A stretch of 27,894 bases of DNA from Lachnospiraceae bacterium (GCA_009774615.1 VSOC01000006.1:1-27894), one strand, 5' to 3'; numbered from the stretch's first letter, positions 7,667 to 15,061 are shown. Made by a program: numbers and translations. The notes: a model not told the origin generated them from the letters alone.

Positions 7667-8668
7667 CTACTGCCAGCGGGAAATGCTGTACTCCTCCACA
7701 TTTTCCCGGGTCACCAGTTCCACCGGCAGAAAAATCTCCTTTTCGACCTCCTCCCCACGCAGAAGACGGTAAATCACATCTGCGGCGGTCTGCCCGATGC
7801 GGGAAGGAAACTGTGCCGAGGAAGCCGACATCATTCCTTCTTTAATCAGCGCTTTTGCATCCGGGGAGGCATCGATCCCGTACACCTTCACCCGCTCTAA
7901 AAGTTCATGCTCGTCCAGGGCAGCAACCACCCCGACGGCTGCCAAATCATTCAGGCAGAATACCGTGTCAAAGGCAGTGCCTTTACGGATAACCTCCTCG
8001 ATCTTTGGCATGGCAATCTCTAATTGCCCGTCACAATTGATGCGCTGTACAACATGAACCCTGTCGCTTTTTTCCACAACATCTAAAAACCCCTGCACCC
8101 TGTCCTGCCCGGATTTTGCCGAATCATGCGTCATCACCAGGAGATTTACATCCTGCTTCTCCCCGAATGGATTTTCCCCTAATTGATTTTCTTTTAAAAA
8201 ATACTGCCCCACCAGACAGCCCGCAGAATAATTATCCGATGTAATCGTACAGTCCGCAAGCCGTTCATCTTCCAGGTTCGTATCCACAACAACAATATAA
8301 ACGCCCTGTCCCTTTGCTCTGTTTAAAACCTCAGACAGACGCTTACCATCCACCGGCGTCACCACCAGAACATCCACATCCATCGCAAGCATCTCTTCAA
8401 TCTGTTCAATCTGCCGTTTTGCATCAAGTGCCGGATCGCGCAGGATTACCTGATCTCCCTCCATCTCGGCACGGTTGAGGATTTCTTCATTGACAATTTT
8501 ATAAAATTCATTATTCATCGTCATATAGCTGACGCCAATCCGATAACAGTTTTCCTTCTGATTCGCCGAATAATCTTTCCTGCTCAAACCTGCCCACAGC
8601 AGCACTGCTACCGGAACATACAAAAGAAGATTGACCAGAAGAAAAATCCTTTGAACATTGAGTTTCAT
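7667..8668 (-). CDS. Membrane-anchored RbsB/XylF-like sugar-binding protein
   Basis: A 333-aa protein. An N-terminal helix (residues about 8-28) is not followed by a lipobox Cys. The rest is a type I periplasmic-binding fold of the Peripla_BP_4 family: YRIGVSYMTMNNEFYKIVNEEI, DVDVLVVTPVDGKRLSEVLNRAK, YIVVVDTN, SAGCLVGQYF, VFCLNDLAAVGVVAAL and VYGIDASPDAKALIKEG. It is the first gene of an operon with kinase, response regulator and a second binding protein. No ABC permease or ATPase is present, so capturing a sugar and signalling to the kinase is its most likely job. The ligand is unknown; D-ribose, xylose or galactose-type sugars are usual for the fold. Confidence 0.9.
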   Translation of the reverse strand: MKLNVQRIFLLVNLLLYVPVAVLLWAGLSRKDYSANQKENCYRIGVSYMTMNNEFYKIVNEEILNRAEMEGDQVILRDPALDAKRQIEQIEEMLAMDVDVLVVTPVDGKRLSEVLNRAKGQGVYIVVVDTNLEDERLADCTITSDNYSAGCLVGQYFLKENQLGENPFGEKQDVNLLVMTHDSAKSGQDRVQGFLDVVEKSDRVHVVQRINCDGQLEIAMPKIEEVIRKGTAFDTVFCLNDLAAVGVVAALDEHELLERVKVYGIDASPDAKALIKEGMMSASSAQFPSRIGQTAADVIYRLLRGEEVEKEIFLPVELVTRENVEEYSISRWQ

Positions 8669-8695
8669 CCCGTCCCCCTGTACAAAATTTCTTTT

Positions 8696-8724
8696 AGTAT
8701 AGCATTAAAAGCAGCATTATTCAA
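8696..8724 (-). promoter_or_regulatory. Promoter of the sensor operon
   Basis: On the minus strand, TTGAAT and TATACT are separated by 17 bp, about 28 bp before the ATG of the RbsB-like gene. It lies between that gene and the end of rlmD, so the sensor operon is transcribed separately. Confidence 0.75.
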
Positions 8725-8770
8725 TCGTTTGGCCACCTGTTATTAAGCCCAAAACTTTCCATAAAAAGCC

Positions 8771-10186
8771 TTATTTTAACTGCTTTAACAGCACTACAGT
8801 CTCTATCCCCCCGGTGTATGGGAACATGTCCACGGCACAGGCTTTTGTCATCTGATAGCCGCCTTCCTTAAATAGAACCAGATCTCTGACCAGGCTTGTC
8901 GGCTTGCAGGAAATATAGACAATCCGCTCAACTCCAAACCGGATAATTTTCGGCAGGGCTTTGGGGTGGATACCGTCCCTTGGGGGGTCCAGCATAATTA
9001 AATCCGGCTTTTCTTCCAGTTCATCCATCACCTTCCCCACATCCCCGGCAATAAAGCTGCAGTTTTTCAGTCCGTTCCCTGCGGCATTCTCCTTAGCGGC
9101 TTCCACGGCTTCTTCTACCAGTTCCACACCGACCACCTGCTTTGCCACCGCCGCAAGCATCTGGGCAATGGTTCCGGTTCCGCTGTATAAATCAAATACC
9201 ACCTTATCCTTCGTATCCCCGATATAGCTTCTTGCGGTTTCATACAGCACTTCTGCCCCCGCTGAGTTCGTCTGGAAAAAGGAAAACGGGGTAATCTTAA
9301 ACCGCAGCCCTAAAAGCTCCTCAAAAAAATAATCCTGTCCGTATAAAACCTCGGTTCGGTCATTCTGCACAACATCCGCCAGACTATCATTTTGCGTATG
9401 GAGGACCCCGACCAGCTTCCCTTCCAGTTCCAGAGCGCAGACGGCTTCCTTCCATCCGTCCAGAAGTTCCTCTTCTGTTAAATTGCTTTCTCCTTTTTCG
9501 GATTTAACCTCTTCCATCCATCCCGTCTGTGTCGTCGTTACCAGATCCACCAGGATTTCCCCGGTTTTTACCGCACGGCGCACGAAAAGATGGCGCAGGT
9601 AGCCGATGTGCAGAAGCTTCTGGTAAAACGGCACATTCCTGCGCTGAAAATACGTAAGCGTTGCTTCCAGAATCCGGCAGAAATCCTGGTGGACGATCCG
9701 GCAGTCCGTGGTGGTTACAATATCATAAAAACTTCCCCGCCGATGCATTCCCAGTGCCAGATCCCCGCCTTTAACTTCATCACCGAAAGAAAACTCCATC
9801 TTGTTCCTGTACCTGTCCGGAAGCGGGCTGGGTTTTAAGCCCTGCCACAGAAAGCTTCCTTCAGGATAGACCGAAAACAAAAGCTCCTTAATCTGTCCTT
9901 CCTTAATGTTTAGCTGCTCTTCATAGGGAAGACTCTGGTAAATACATCCGCCGCACCGGGTAAAATGGGGACAAACGCCTTCTTCCCTCTCTTGGGGTGC
10001 CTTTTTTAGCACCTCCACCACCCGTCCTTCACTTTTTCCCTTTCTTCTTTTTGTCACAAGCACACGCACGGTTTGACCGGGAATCGTGTTCTTTACCACA
10101 AGCCGCTCCCCGTCCACCGTCAGAATCCCCTTGTTGGGAAATTCTACCCGTTCAATTATCCCTTCGGCAATATCGCCTTTTTTCAT
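8771..10186 (-). CDS. rlmD: 23S rRNA (uracil-5-)-methyltransferase, RlmD/RlmCD type
   Basis: A 471-aa SAM-dependent RNA m5U methyltransferase of the RumA/TrmA family. An N-terminal TRAM domain occupies about residues 1-60. The [4Fe-4S] ligands are Cys72, Cys78, Cys81 (CPHFTRCGGC) and Cys162. The SAM-binding segment is DLYSGTGTIAQMLA, followed by LDPPRDG. The catalytic nucleophile Cys427 lies in YISCKPTSLVRDL, with the C-terminal GGIET base. Gram-positive members often modify both U747 and U1939 (RlmCD), and the sequence does not show which sites are used here. AAAGGAG precedes the ATG. The leader contains a copy of the short repeat element. Confidence 0.95.
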   Translation of the reverse strand: MKKGDIAEGIIERVEFPNKGILTVDGERLVVKNTIPGQTVRVLVTKRRKGKSEGRVVEVLKKAPQEREEGVCPHFTRCGGCIYQSLPYEEQLNIKEGQIKELLFSVYPEGSFLWQGLKPSPLPDRYRNKMEFSFGDEVKGGDLALGMHRRGSFYDIVTTTDCRIVHQDFCRILEATLTYFQRRNVPFYQKLLHIGYLRHLFVRRAVKTGEILVDLVTTTQTGWMEEVKSEKGESNLTEEELLDGWKEAVCALELEGKLVGVLHTQNDSLADVVQNDRTEVLYGQDYFFEELLGLRFKITPFSFFQTNSAGAEVLYETARSYIGDTKDKVVFDLYSGTGTIAQMLAAVAKQVVGVELVEEAVEAAKENAAGNGLKNCSFIAGDVGKVMDELEEKPDLIMLDPPRDGIHPKALPKIIRFGVERIVYISCKPTSLVRDLVLFKEGGYQMTKACAVDMFPYTGGIETVVLLKQLK

Positions 10187-10227
10187 GCCCGTTTCTCCTT
10201 TCTGTCGTACATTTTGAGAAAAAAACA

Positions 10228-10278
10228 GTTACTGTTCACATGTTCGCAGCAAGTGCGCAGACCTACATGAACAGTAAC
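10228..10278. repeat. Short form (51 bp) of the GTTACTGTTCA inverted-repeat element
   Basis: The ends are perfect inverted 11-mers, GTTACTGTTCA and TGAACAGTAAC. The interior CGCAGCAAGTGCGCAGACC is shared with the copies at 18642-18771 and 24684-24717. It lacks the AAAAATCC/GGATTTTT hairpin of the long form. It sits between the terminator of the 114-aa gene and the rlmD ribosome site. Confidence 0.85.
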
Positions 10279-10308
10279 AAAAATATGCCCCTGGTTTCCA
10301 GAGGCATA
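10279..10308 (-). terminator. Intrinsic terminator of the 114-aa gene
   Basis: On the minus strand, an 11-bp stem TATGCCTCTGG/CCAGGGGCATA (one T-G wobble) with an AAA loop is followed by TTTTTG. It lies about 20 bp after the stop of the small membrane protein gene and directly before the repeat element. Confidence 0.85.
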
Positions 10309-10329
10309 CATTCAAAACAGCGATTACAA

Positions 10330-10674
10330 TTACTCTTCTTCTTTCTCTTCTGCTGCTTCTTTTACTTCTTCGTCCTTCTCAGCCTTCTCCTCTTCCTTCT
10401 CATCGTCGTCAAAGAAGTCGTCGTCGAAGTCATCCTCGAAATCGTCCTCGAAGTCTTCCAGATAATCCGGAGTAAAGAAACGATATACGGCATAGGCAAT
10501 GGCTGCAACGGCTGCAACTACACCGATAATCGCAAGAACCCAGAGAATACAGTTTTTCTTCTTATCCTCTTCTTCTTTTCTGTGCAGGAACTCGTTCAAG
10601 CGGGTGGAGTTCATAATCTCCTCTACTCTGTCCCGGGCCTCTTTCCCCATCATATCCAAGCGATTCTTATTCAT
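10330..10674 (-). CDS. Small single-pass membrane protein with acidic C-terminal tail
   Basis: A 114-aa protein of a family I do not recognise. The N-terminal 40 residues are charged and helical. One transmembrane segment (about 43-66, ILWVLAIIGVVAAVAAIAYAVY) follows. The tail is almost entirely Asp/Glu/Phe/Lys (DFEDDFEDDFDDDFFDDDEKEEE), low in complexity. Orientation is probably N-in by the Lys-rich flank before the helix, which would place the acidic tail outside; the positive-inside signal is modest. A monocistronic arrangement is suggested by its own promoter-like sequence and terminator. Confidence 0.85.
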   Translation of the reverse strand: MNKNRLDMMGKEARDRVEEIMNSTRLNEFLHRKEEEDKKKNCILWVLAIIGVVAAVAAIAYAVYRFFTPDYLEDFEDDFEDDFDDDFFDDDEKEEEKAEKDEEVKEAAEEKEEE

Positions 10675-10726
10675 AAATCCACGTCCTTTCCCTCTTAATT
10701 AATTTGCGTCCTTTCCGCTCAGGATA

Positions 10727-10755
10727 AGTATACCATTTTTTTTCGGATTTTACTA
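10727..10755 (-). promoter_or_regulatory. Candidate promoter of the 114-aa gene
   Basis: On the minus strand, an extended -10 (TGG-TATACT) has a weak -35 (TAGTAA) 17 bp upstream, about 53 bp before the ATG. The region between this gene and pcrA (10703-10859) shows no gene. Confidence 0.5.
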
Positions 10756-10859
10756 TCCTAATTTATATTTTTTTCTGTGAAGATTTTGCTATGGATTTTC
10801 ACTGGATTTTTCATGGTTTTTCAAGATAACCGCGCAGCAAATCCTTTAGCATTATCCTT

Positions 10860-13103
10860 TCACTCCACACGCTCCAGCTTTGCAAATGAAGCAAACATCT
10901 TCTTCACGCCCACCTTATCAAAGCAGACGGTCACTTCATAATCCTTGGGACCGTCCTTAATCTGTTCTACGGTGCCCTCGCCAAAACGGCCGTGACGAAC
11001 CCGGTCGCCTTCCTGGTAGTCAAGGCTTTCTGCCTTTACGACGGAAAAAGACTTCCCAAAGCTGGTATTTCCCGGCTGAAAGGGGCTTGTCCCTCGTTTT
11101 TTCATCCGCAGAATCTGGTTTTTCGGACTCTCCTTCTCTCCTGAAGGTTTCGACCATTGAAGATCCAGCCGCTCCGGCTGTTCAACTTCAAGAAAATCCT
11201 GGGGCACCTCCCGGACAAACTGGCTCGTCCGCATTCGCCGGGTTTCCCCGTTAATCATCCGAAACCTTGCCCCGGTCAGGAAGAGTTCCTCTTTCGCTCT
11301 GGTCATTCCCACATAGCAGAGCCGGCGCTCCTCTTCCATCTCTTCCCGTTTCTCTGAGGCGACAATCAGCCCGTTAGGGAAAAGACCATCCTCCATCCCT
11401 GCTATCGCTACCAGCGGAAACTCCAGTCCCTTGGCACTGTGCATGGTCATCAGCGTCACCCGGCTGTCAGCATCGTCCATGCGGTCTACGTCCGCAACCA
11501 GAGCCACCAGTTCCAAAAACTCGTCCAGGCTGGGATGCTCGGAATCTCTTTCATAAGCGGCGGCTTTGCTGATTAATTCCTGAATATTTTCCAGCCGCTC
11601 CTGCCCCTCTTCCTCCTCGGCTTCAAGTTCCTGCTGATAGCCGGTTTGTTTTAAAACAGCCTCAATTAAATCGGTAATCGTGTGCGCACTGTCCCTGGCA
11701 AATGCCCGCAGTTCCTCGATTTGTCTGAAAAAAACAACAACCTTTTCTGCTGACTTGCCAATCCCCGGGATATTCTTAGCCGTTTTTATGGCATCGTACA
11801 GATGAATCCCCTCCTGGGCACTGTAGGCCGTCAGCCTTCCTATCGTAACCGTCCCGATTCCTCTCCTGGGCACATTGATAATGCGGCTTACGGACAGGTC
11901 GTCCACACCATTGGCTATAGTCTTTAAATAGGCCAGAACATCCTTAATCTCTTTTCTCTGATAAAAGTTCACCCCGCCGACCAAAAGATAGGGAATATTC
12001 TTCCGGACGCAGGCTTCCTCCAAAAGCCGGGACTGTGCATTCGTGCGGTAAAGTACAGCCATATCCTTCCAGTCCCTGCCCTTCTCCTTTTTCTCCTGAA
12101 ACAATCGGGCAATAAAATCCGCCTCCATCTCCCCGGTATCAAACTGACAGTAAGACGGAAGTCCACCCTCTTCATTCGCCGTCCAGAGGGTTTTTGCCTT
12201 CCTTGCCCGGTTGTGGCGGATAACCTCATTGGCCACGGTCAGAATATTTCCGGTAGAACGATAATTCTGTTCAAGCTTTACCACCTTTGCCCCCGGAAAT
12301 GCTTCTTCAAATTCCAGAATGTTGCGGATATCTGCCCCGCGGAAACGATAAATCGACTGATCATCATCGCCCACCACACATAAGTTTCTGTATTTCTTTG
12401 CCAGAAGTTCAACCAGCTTAAACTGTACATGGTTGGTATCCTGATATTCATCCACCATAATATAGCGGAAACGGTTTTGGTAATTTTCCAGGATTTCCGG
12501 AACACGAAGGAGAAGCTGCACCATATTGACCAGAAGATCGTCAAAGTCCATGGCATTATTATGCTTTAATTCCTCCTGATATGTCTTGTAAATCAGTCCG
12601 ATTTTCCCTTCTCTGAATTCCGATACATTTTTTATACAGGCTTCCGGTGAAATCAGATGGTTTTTTGCATCCGATATGTAATTGAGCATAGCCCGTTCCT
12701 TATAAAGTTTTGGGTCCACATTCAGCTTTTTTAACACCAGCTTCATCACCGTTTTCTGATCGTCCGTGTCATATACGGAAAAATTATTCCCATAGCCCAG
12801 GTGTTCGGCGTGTCTTCTGAGGATCCTTACGCAAAATGAATGAAAGGTGCTGACCCACACACCCGCCGCACCTTCCCTCACCGTATTTATCACCCGCGTT
12901 TTCATCTCACCTGCGGCCTTATTCGTAAACGTAATCGCCAGGATATTCCAGGGGTCCACACCCTTCTCTTCAATTAAGTAGGCAATCCGATGCGTCAGCA
13001 CCCTGGTCTTGCCCGAACCTGCCCCCGCCAAAATCAAAAGCGGACCCTCCGTCCAGGTCACCGCCTCGCGCTGCCTATCATTTAACAAATCCAATTGACT
13101 CAT
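10860..13103 (-). CDS. pcrA: ATP-dependent DNA helicase PcrA
   Basis: A 747-aa superfamily 1A 3'-5' helicase, the usual PcrA length. Motifs in order: Q-motif LNDRQREAV; Walker A GAGSGKT (27-33); Ia ITFTNKAAGEMKTRV; Walker B VDEYQDTN; motif III GDDDQSIYRFRGA; motif IV QNYRST; motif V TMHSAKGLEFPLV; motif VI VGMTRAKEEL. The C-terminal Tudor-like domain (GDRVRHGRFGEGTVEQI...FASFAKLERVE) binds RNA polymerase in Bacillus PcrA. It acts in nucleotide excision repair, transcription-replication conflict resolution and plasmid rolling-circle replication. It is transcribed alone from a strong promoter at 13194-13222. Confidence 0.97.
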   Translation of the reverse strand: MSQLDLLNDRQREAVTWTEGPLLILAGAGSGKTRVLTHRIAYLIEEKGVDPWNILAITFTNKAAGEMKTRVINTVREGAAGVWVSTFHSFCVRILRRHAEHLGYGNNFSVYDTDDQKTVMKLVLKKLNVDPKLYKERAMLNYISDAKNHLISPEACIKNVSEFREGKIGLIYKTYQEELKHNNAMDFDDLLVNMVQLLLRVPEILENYQNRFRYIMVDEYQDTNHVQFKLVELLAKKYRNLCVVGDDDQSIYRFRGADIRNILEFEEAFPGAKVVKLEQNYRSTGNILTVANEVIRHNRARKAKTLWTANEEGGLPSYCQFDTGEMEADFIARLFQEKKEKGRDWKDMAVLYRTNAQSRLLEEACVRKNIPYLLVGGVNFYQRKEIKDVLAYLKTIANGVDDLSVSRIINVPRRGIGTVTIGRLTAYSAQEGIHLYDAIKTAKNIPGIGKSAEKVVVFFRQIEELRAFARDSAHTITDLIEAVLKQTGYQQELEAEEEEGQERLENIQELISKAAAYERDSEHPSLDEFLELVALVADVDRMDDADSRVTLMTMHSAKGLEFPLVAIAGMEDGLFPNGLIVASEKREEMEEERRLCYVGMTRAKEELFLTGARFRMINGETRRMRTSQFVREVPQDFLEVEQPERLDLQWSKPSGEKESPKNQILRMKKRGTSPFQPGNTSFGKSFSVVKAESLDYQEGDRVRHGRFGEGTVEQIKDGPKDYEVTVCFDKVGVKKMFASFAKLERVE

Positions 13104-13193
13104 CCTTCACCTGTCCTTCTTTATTCGGCTTATCTTTTCCTCATCATCTCTTCTTTTTACCTGGTTGACTTTATTTCCCGGTCAAGCAGTTTC

Positions 13194-13222
13194 ATTATAA
13201 CACGAATATTTGTTCTTGTCAT
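13194..13222 (-). promoter_or_regulatory. Promoter of pcrA
   Basis: On the minus strand, ATGACA (one change from TTGACA) and TATAAT are separated by 17 bp, with an extended -10 TG. The predicted leader is about 80 nt. Confidence 0.82.
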
Positions 13223-13466
13223 TCCTTTTTCTGATTTCTTTTCTTGAATTTCTTTTTTCTTGATGGCTTTATTATATCGCGTGATAATCAACAGCAGGAA
13301 TAGTCCCCGGGGTCCGCGCAAATCCTTTCCTTAAATCAGCTATAAGTCCTATGATGTATACTGGCAGCGCAGAGGGACAAAACTTCAAAAAGTGGGAGTT
13401 GATAAGAAAATGAGATTGGCAGAGGGCAGCACCTGACCCCAAGAATCACAAACGTGTGATTGGCTC
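13223..13466. other. Non-coding stretch between pcrA and the toxin-antitoxin locus
   Basis: No plausible gene is seen. A perfect inverted repeat AATCACA-AACG-TGTGATT (13444-13461) ends six bases before the -35 of the antitoxin promoter; it has no T-run, so it looks like an operator rather than a terminator. Confidence 0.5.
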
Positions 13467-13495
13467 TTGCCTTCCTCTGCCAAATGTGCTATAGT
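13467..13495 (+). promoter_or_regulatory. Promoter of the antisense (antitoxin) RNA
   Basis: TTGCCT and TATAGT are separated by 17 bp, with an extended -10 TG-C. No ribosome site or start codon follows, consistent with a non-coding RNA starting near 13502. Confidence 0.75.
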
Positions 13496-13501
13496 AGAGA
13501 T

Positions 13502-13600
13502 ACAAAAAGGGAAAGCCATAGAAGCGGCTCTACCCTCAACAACAACTACGCTAACGCTTTACAGCATTAGCCGTCACTATTTGCGGTAGTGGCGGCTATT
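13502..13600 (+). ncRNA. Putative type I antitoxin RNA
   Basis: Predicted RNA of about 100 nt starting downstream of a good promoter and ending at a hairpin (13569-13597) with 11-bp arms AGCCGTCACTA/TAGTGGCGGCT. Its 3' end overlaps the toxin stop codon and the end of the toxin mRNA, which is transcribed convergently, so the two RNAs are complementary there. Its 5' end (GGGAAAG...CATAGA...TACCCTC) is homologous to the 5' end of the toxin mRNA. The CCCTC at 13533-13537 could pair with the toxin Shine-Dalgarno GAGGG. The T-tract after the hairpin is weak, so the exact 3' end is uncertain. Confidence 0.65.
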
Positions 13601-13685
13601 TACTACCCTTAAAGATTGTATAACACAATCCGATAAGAGCAACGATGAAGATACCTGTTTGAATAAATTCAGAGTATGTAATCAT
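13596..13685 (-). CDS. Putative holin-like toxin of a type I toxin-antitoxin system
   Basis: A 29-aa peptide: a short polar N-terminus (MITYSEFIQ), one transmembrane segment (TGIFIVALIGLCYTIF) and a cationic end (KGSK). This is the layout of the holin-like small toxin family (TxpA/BsrG-like, Hol_Tox), which insert in the membrane and depolarise it. GGAGGG lies 8 nt before the ATG. A longer in-frame start at 13811 lies upstream of the mapped promoter and is rejected. The stop codon is inside the right arm of the antisense RNA terminator. Promoter, antisense RNA and switchable leader all support a type I module. Confidence 0.75.
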   Translation of the reverse strand: MITYSEFIQTGIFIVALIGLCYTIFKGSK

Positions 13686-13692
13686 CTGCAAG

Positions 13693-13740
13693 CCCTCCTT
13701 TCGGTTACGATCGGAGGGTTGCCCCTCCGAAAGTGGAGGG
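13693..13740 (-). promoter_or_regulatory. Toxin mRNA leader with alternating complementary hexamers
   Basis: In the mRNA (minus strand) the order is CCCTCC (13740-13735), GGAGGG (13728-13723), CCCTCC (13718-13713) and GGAGGG (13698-13693); the last is the Shine-Dalgarno. Pairing 1-2 plus 3-4 buries the ribosome site. Pairing 2-3 (7 bp with a 4-nt loop) frees it. Confidence 0.7.
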
Positions 13741-13776
13741 TAAAGCCGCCTGGCTCTATGACTTTCCCATGTACCA

Positions 13777-13805
13777 ATCATAGCATATCTGCCAGAGCCT
13801 TGCAA
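13777..13805 (-). promoter_or_regulatory. Promoter of the toxin gene
   Basis: On the minus strand, TTGCAA and TATGAT are separated by 17 bp, with an extended -10 (TG-C-TATGAT). The predicted start is near 13770, giving a leader of about 85 nt. Confidence 0.78.
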
Positions 13806-14140
13806 CGTCAATATTCGATTTTCTACGCCGATTTCCGGCTTTTATTCCTTTACCCTTATCTTTCTACCCTTGCACGATTTTAAAGCCCGATTTGCTTTAT
13901 TTTATGTGTTGCGCTCTTGAATTTCAAAAGATTTCTATTCCCGCCAATGCCTGAGATGGGATTGCAACGTTGCAAATGTTCAAACGCAACGTTGCGAAAT
14001 ATGCCCCCCCTCCAAGGATTAAGCGCCTTTGTTTCCTGAAAAACCCATTTTAAAAAAATTGGTGTAAAAATGGTGTAAAAACAAAATTCCGCACACTTTA
14101 CACCTTCAAAACACCTATAAAAATAAATAACATCCCCCTC
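13806..14140. other. Non-coding stretch with tandem palindromes and GGTGTAAAAA repeats
   Basis: No gene is seen. It contains TTGCAACGTTGCAA (13962-13975) and CGCAACGTTGCG (13985-13996), both perfect palindromes with centres 22 bp apart. It also contains two copies of GGTGTAAAAA 11 bp apart (14061-14081), facing an inverted TTTACACC at 14097-14104. Confidence 0.7.
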
Positions 14141-14169
14141 TTGTCATCTAGTTTTAAATACTATATAAT
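14141..14169 (+). promoter_or_regulatory. Promoter of the DUF1836 gene
   Basis: TTGTCA and TATAAT are separated by 17 bp; the predicted leader to the ATG at 14230 is about 54 nt. Confidence 0.82.
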
Positions 14170-14229
14170 ACAAGGCATGGGGGAACTTTTTTATGCCTGA
14201 AGCATCCCTGTCGAATGGAGGAACAACGA

Positions 14230-14826
14230 ATGAAAACAAACCAGGAACGGCTTTCCAAACTGCTGTCCGGACTTGAGAGCATTTCCTATATTAAGCCGGA
14301 AGATATTCCTAATATCCAGCTTTACATGGATCAGGTAACCACCTTTATGGATGAGCATTTAAAACATACCAAGCGCTACCCGGACGATAAGGTATTAACC
14401 AAAACCATGATTAATAATTATGCGAAAAATAATCTGCTCCCGCCTCCGGTAAAGAAAAAATATTCCAAAGAACATATGCTGATGCTGATTTTTATTTACT
14501 ATTTTAAAAATCTTCTATCCTTCCATGATATTGAGCATCTCTTCAAACCCTTAATTGGAGAACATTTCGACGAACCGGGAGGATTATCTTTAGAGGATAT
14601 TTACCGTGAAGTATTTTCCATGGAAAAAGATCAGATGGAACGCCTTAAAGCCGATGTAACCGATAAATTCCAGAAATCCCAGGAAACGTTTTCTAAAGCT
14701 GCAAAAGAAGACCGGGATTACCTGCAGCTTTTTTCTTTTATCTGTGCACTGGCCTTTGATGTCTATCTGAAAAAACAGATGATAGAAACACTTATCGATC
14801 AAATCTGTGAAGAGGAAATTAACTAA
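14230..14826 (+). CDS. DUF1836 domain-containing protein
   Basis: A 198-aa, probably cytoplasmic, mostly helical protein. The segment IKPEDIPNIQLYMDQVTTFMDEHL followed by KVLTKTMINNYAKNNLLPPPVKKKYSKEHMLMLIFIYYFKNLLSFHDIEHLF is characteristic of DUF1836. That segment resembles a MerR-like helix-turn-helix (TKTMINNYAKNNLLPPP), so DNA binding is possible, but no function is established to my knowledge. The start at 14230 is chosen because GGAGG lies 8 nt upstream; the earlier ATG at 14215 contains that GGAGG within its own codons. It is monocistronic, with a strong promoter and terminator. Confidence 0.88.
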   Translation: MKTNQERLSKLLSGLESISYIKPEDIPNIQLYMDQVTTFMDEHLKHTKRYPDDKVLTKTMINNYAKNNLLPPPVKKKYSKEHMLMLIFIYYFKNLLSFHDIEHLFKPLIGEHFDEPGGLSLEDIYREVFSMEKDQMERLKADVTDKFQKSQETFSKAAKEDRDYLQLFSFICALAFDVYLKKQMIETLIDQICEEEIN

Positions 14827-14893
14827 ATTTGCAAAATAAGAAAGACAAAAGCAAACACGGCCTGCAAAACCATAAAAAACAAATACAACCTGC

Positions 14894-14950
14894 AAAAACC
14901 ACCAAATTCAGATAGGAAAGATTTTCCTTTATCCGAACCGGTGGTTTTTT
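14894..14950 (+). terminator. Intrinsic terminator after the DUF1836 gene
   Basis: AAAAACCACC and GGTGGTTTTT are perfect 10-bp arms around an inner AGGAAA/TTTCCT hairpin, followed by a T-rich run. Confidence 0.88.
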
Positions 14951-15007
14951 CTCTTTTTCACAAAAGCTTATAAATTTTCACGAAACCTTATAAAACACAA
15001 ACACATA

Positions 15008-15060
15008 GTTACTGTTTATATGTTCACAGCAACAGACAAAAATCCATGAAAATCGCCTTC
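15008..15060 (+). repeat. Left half of the GTTACTGTTCA repeat element (long form)
   Basis: It matches the first 53 bases of the copy at 18642-18771 at all but about three positions. It then breaks off one base before the stop codon of the minus-strand secreted-protein gene (stop at 15062-15064). The right end is missing. Confidence 0.85.
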
Positions 15061-15061
15061 T

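Noticed and set aside
10780..10850. Possible sixth degenerate copy of the repeat family (TTTTTCATGG and CGCGCAGCAAAT)
   Set aside because: Similarity is limited to short fragments in the wrong arrangement.
13686..13811. N-terminal extension of the toxin reading frame to 13811
   Set aside because: It starts upstream of the predicted transcription start and has no ribosome site; the ATG at 13685 has GGAGGG at ideal spacing.
13223..14140. The gene-poor 1.1-kb region considered as a mobile element remnant
   Set aside because: No integrase, transposase or attachment-site duplication is visible; the toxin-antitoxin locus and palindromes account for much of it.
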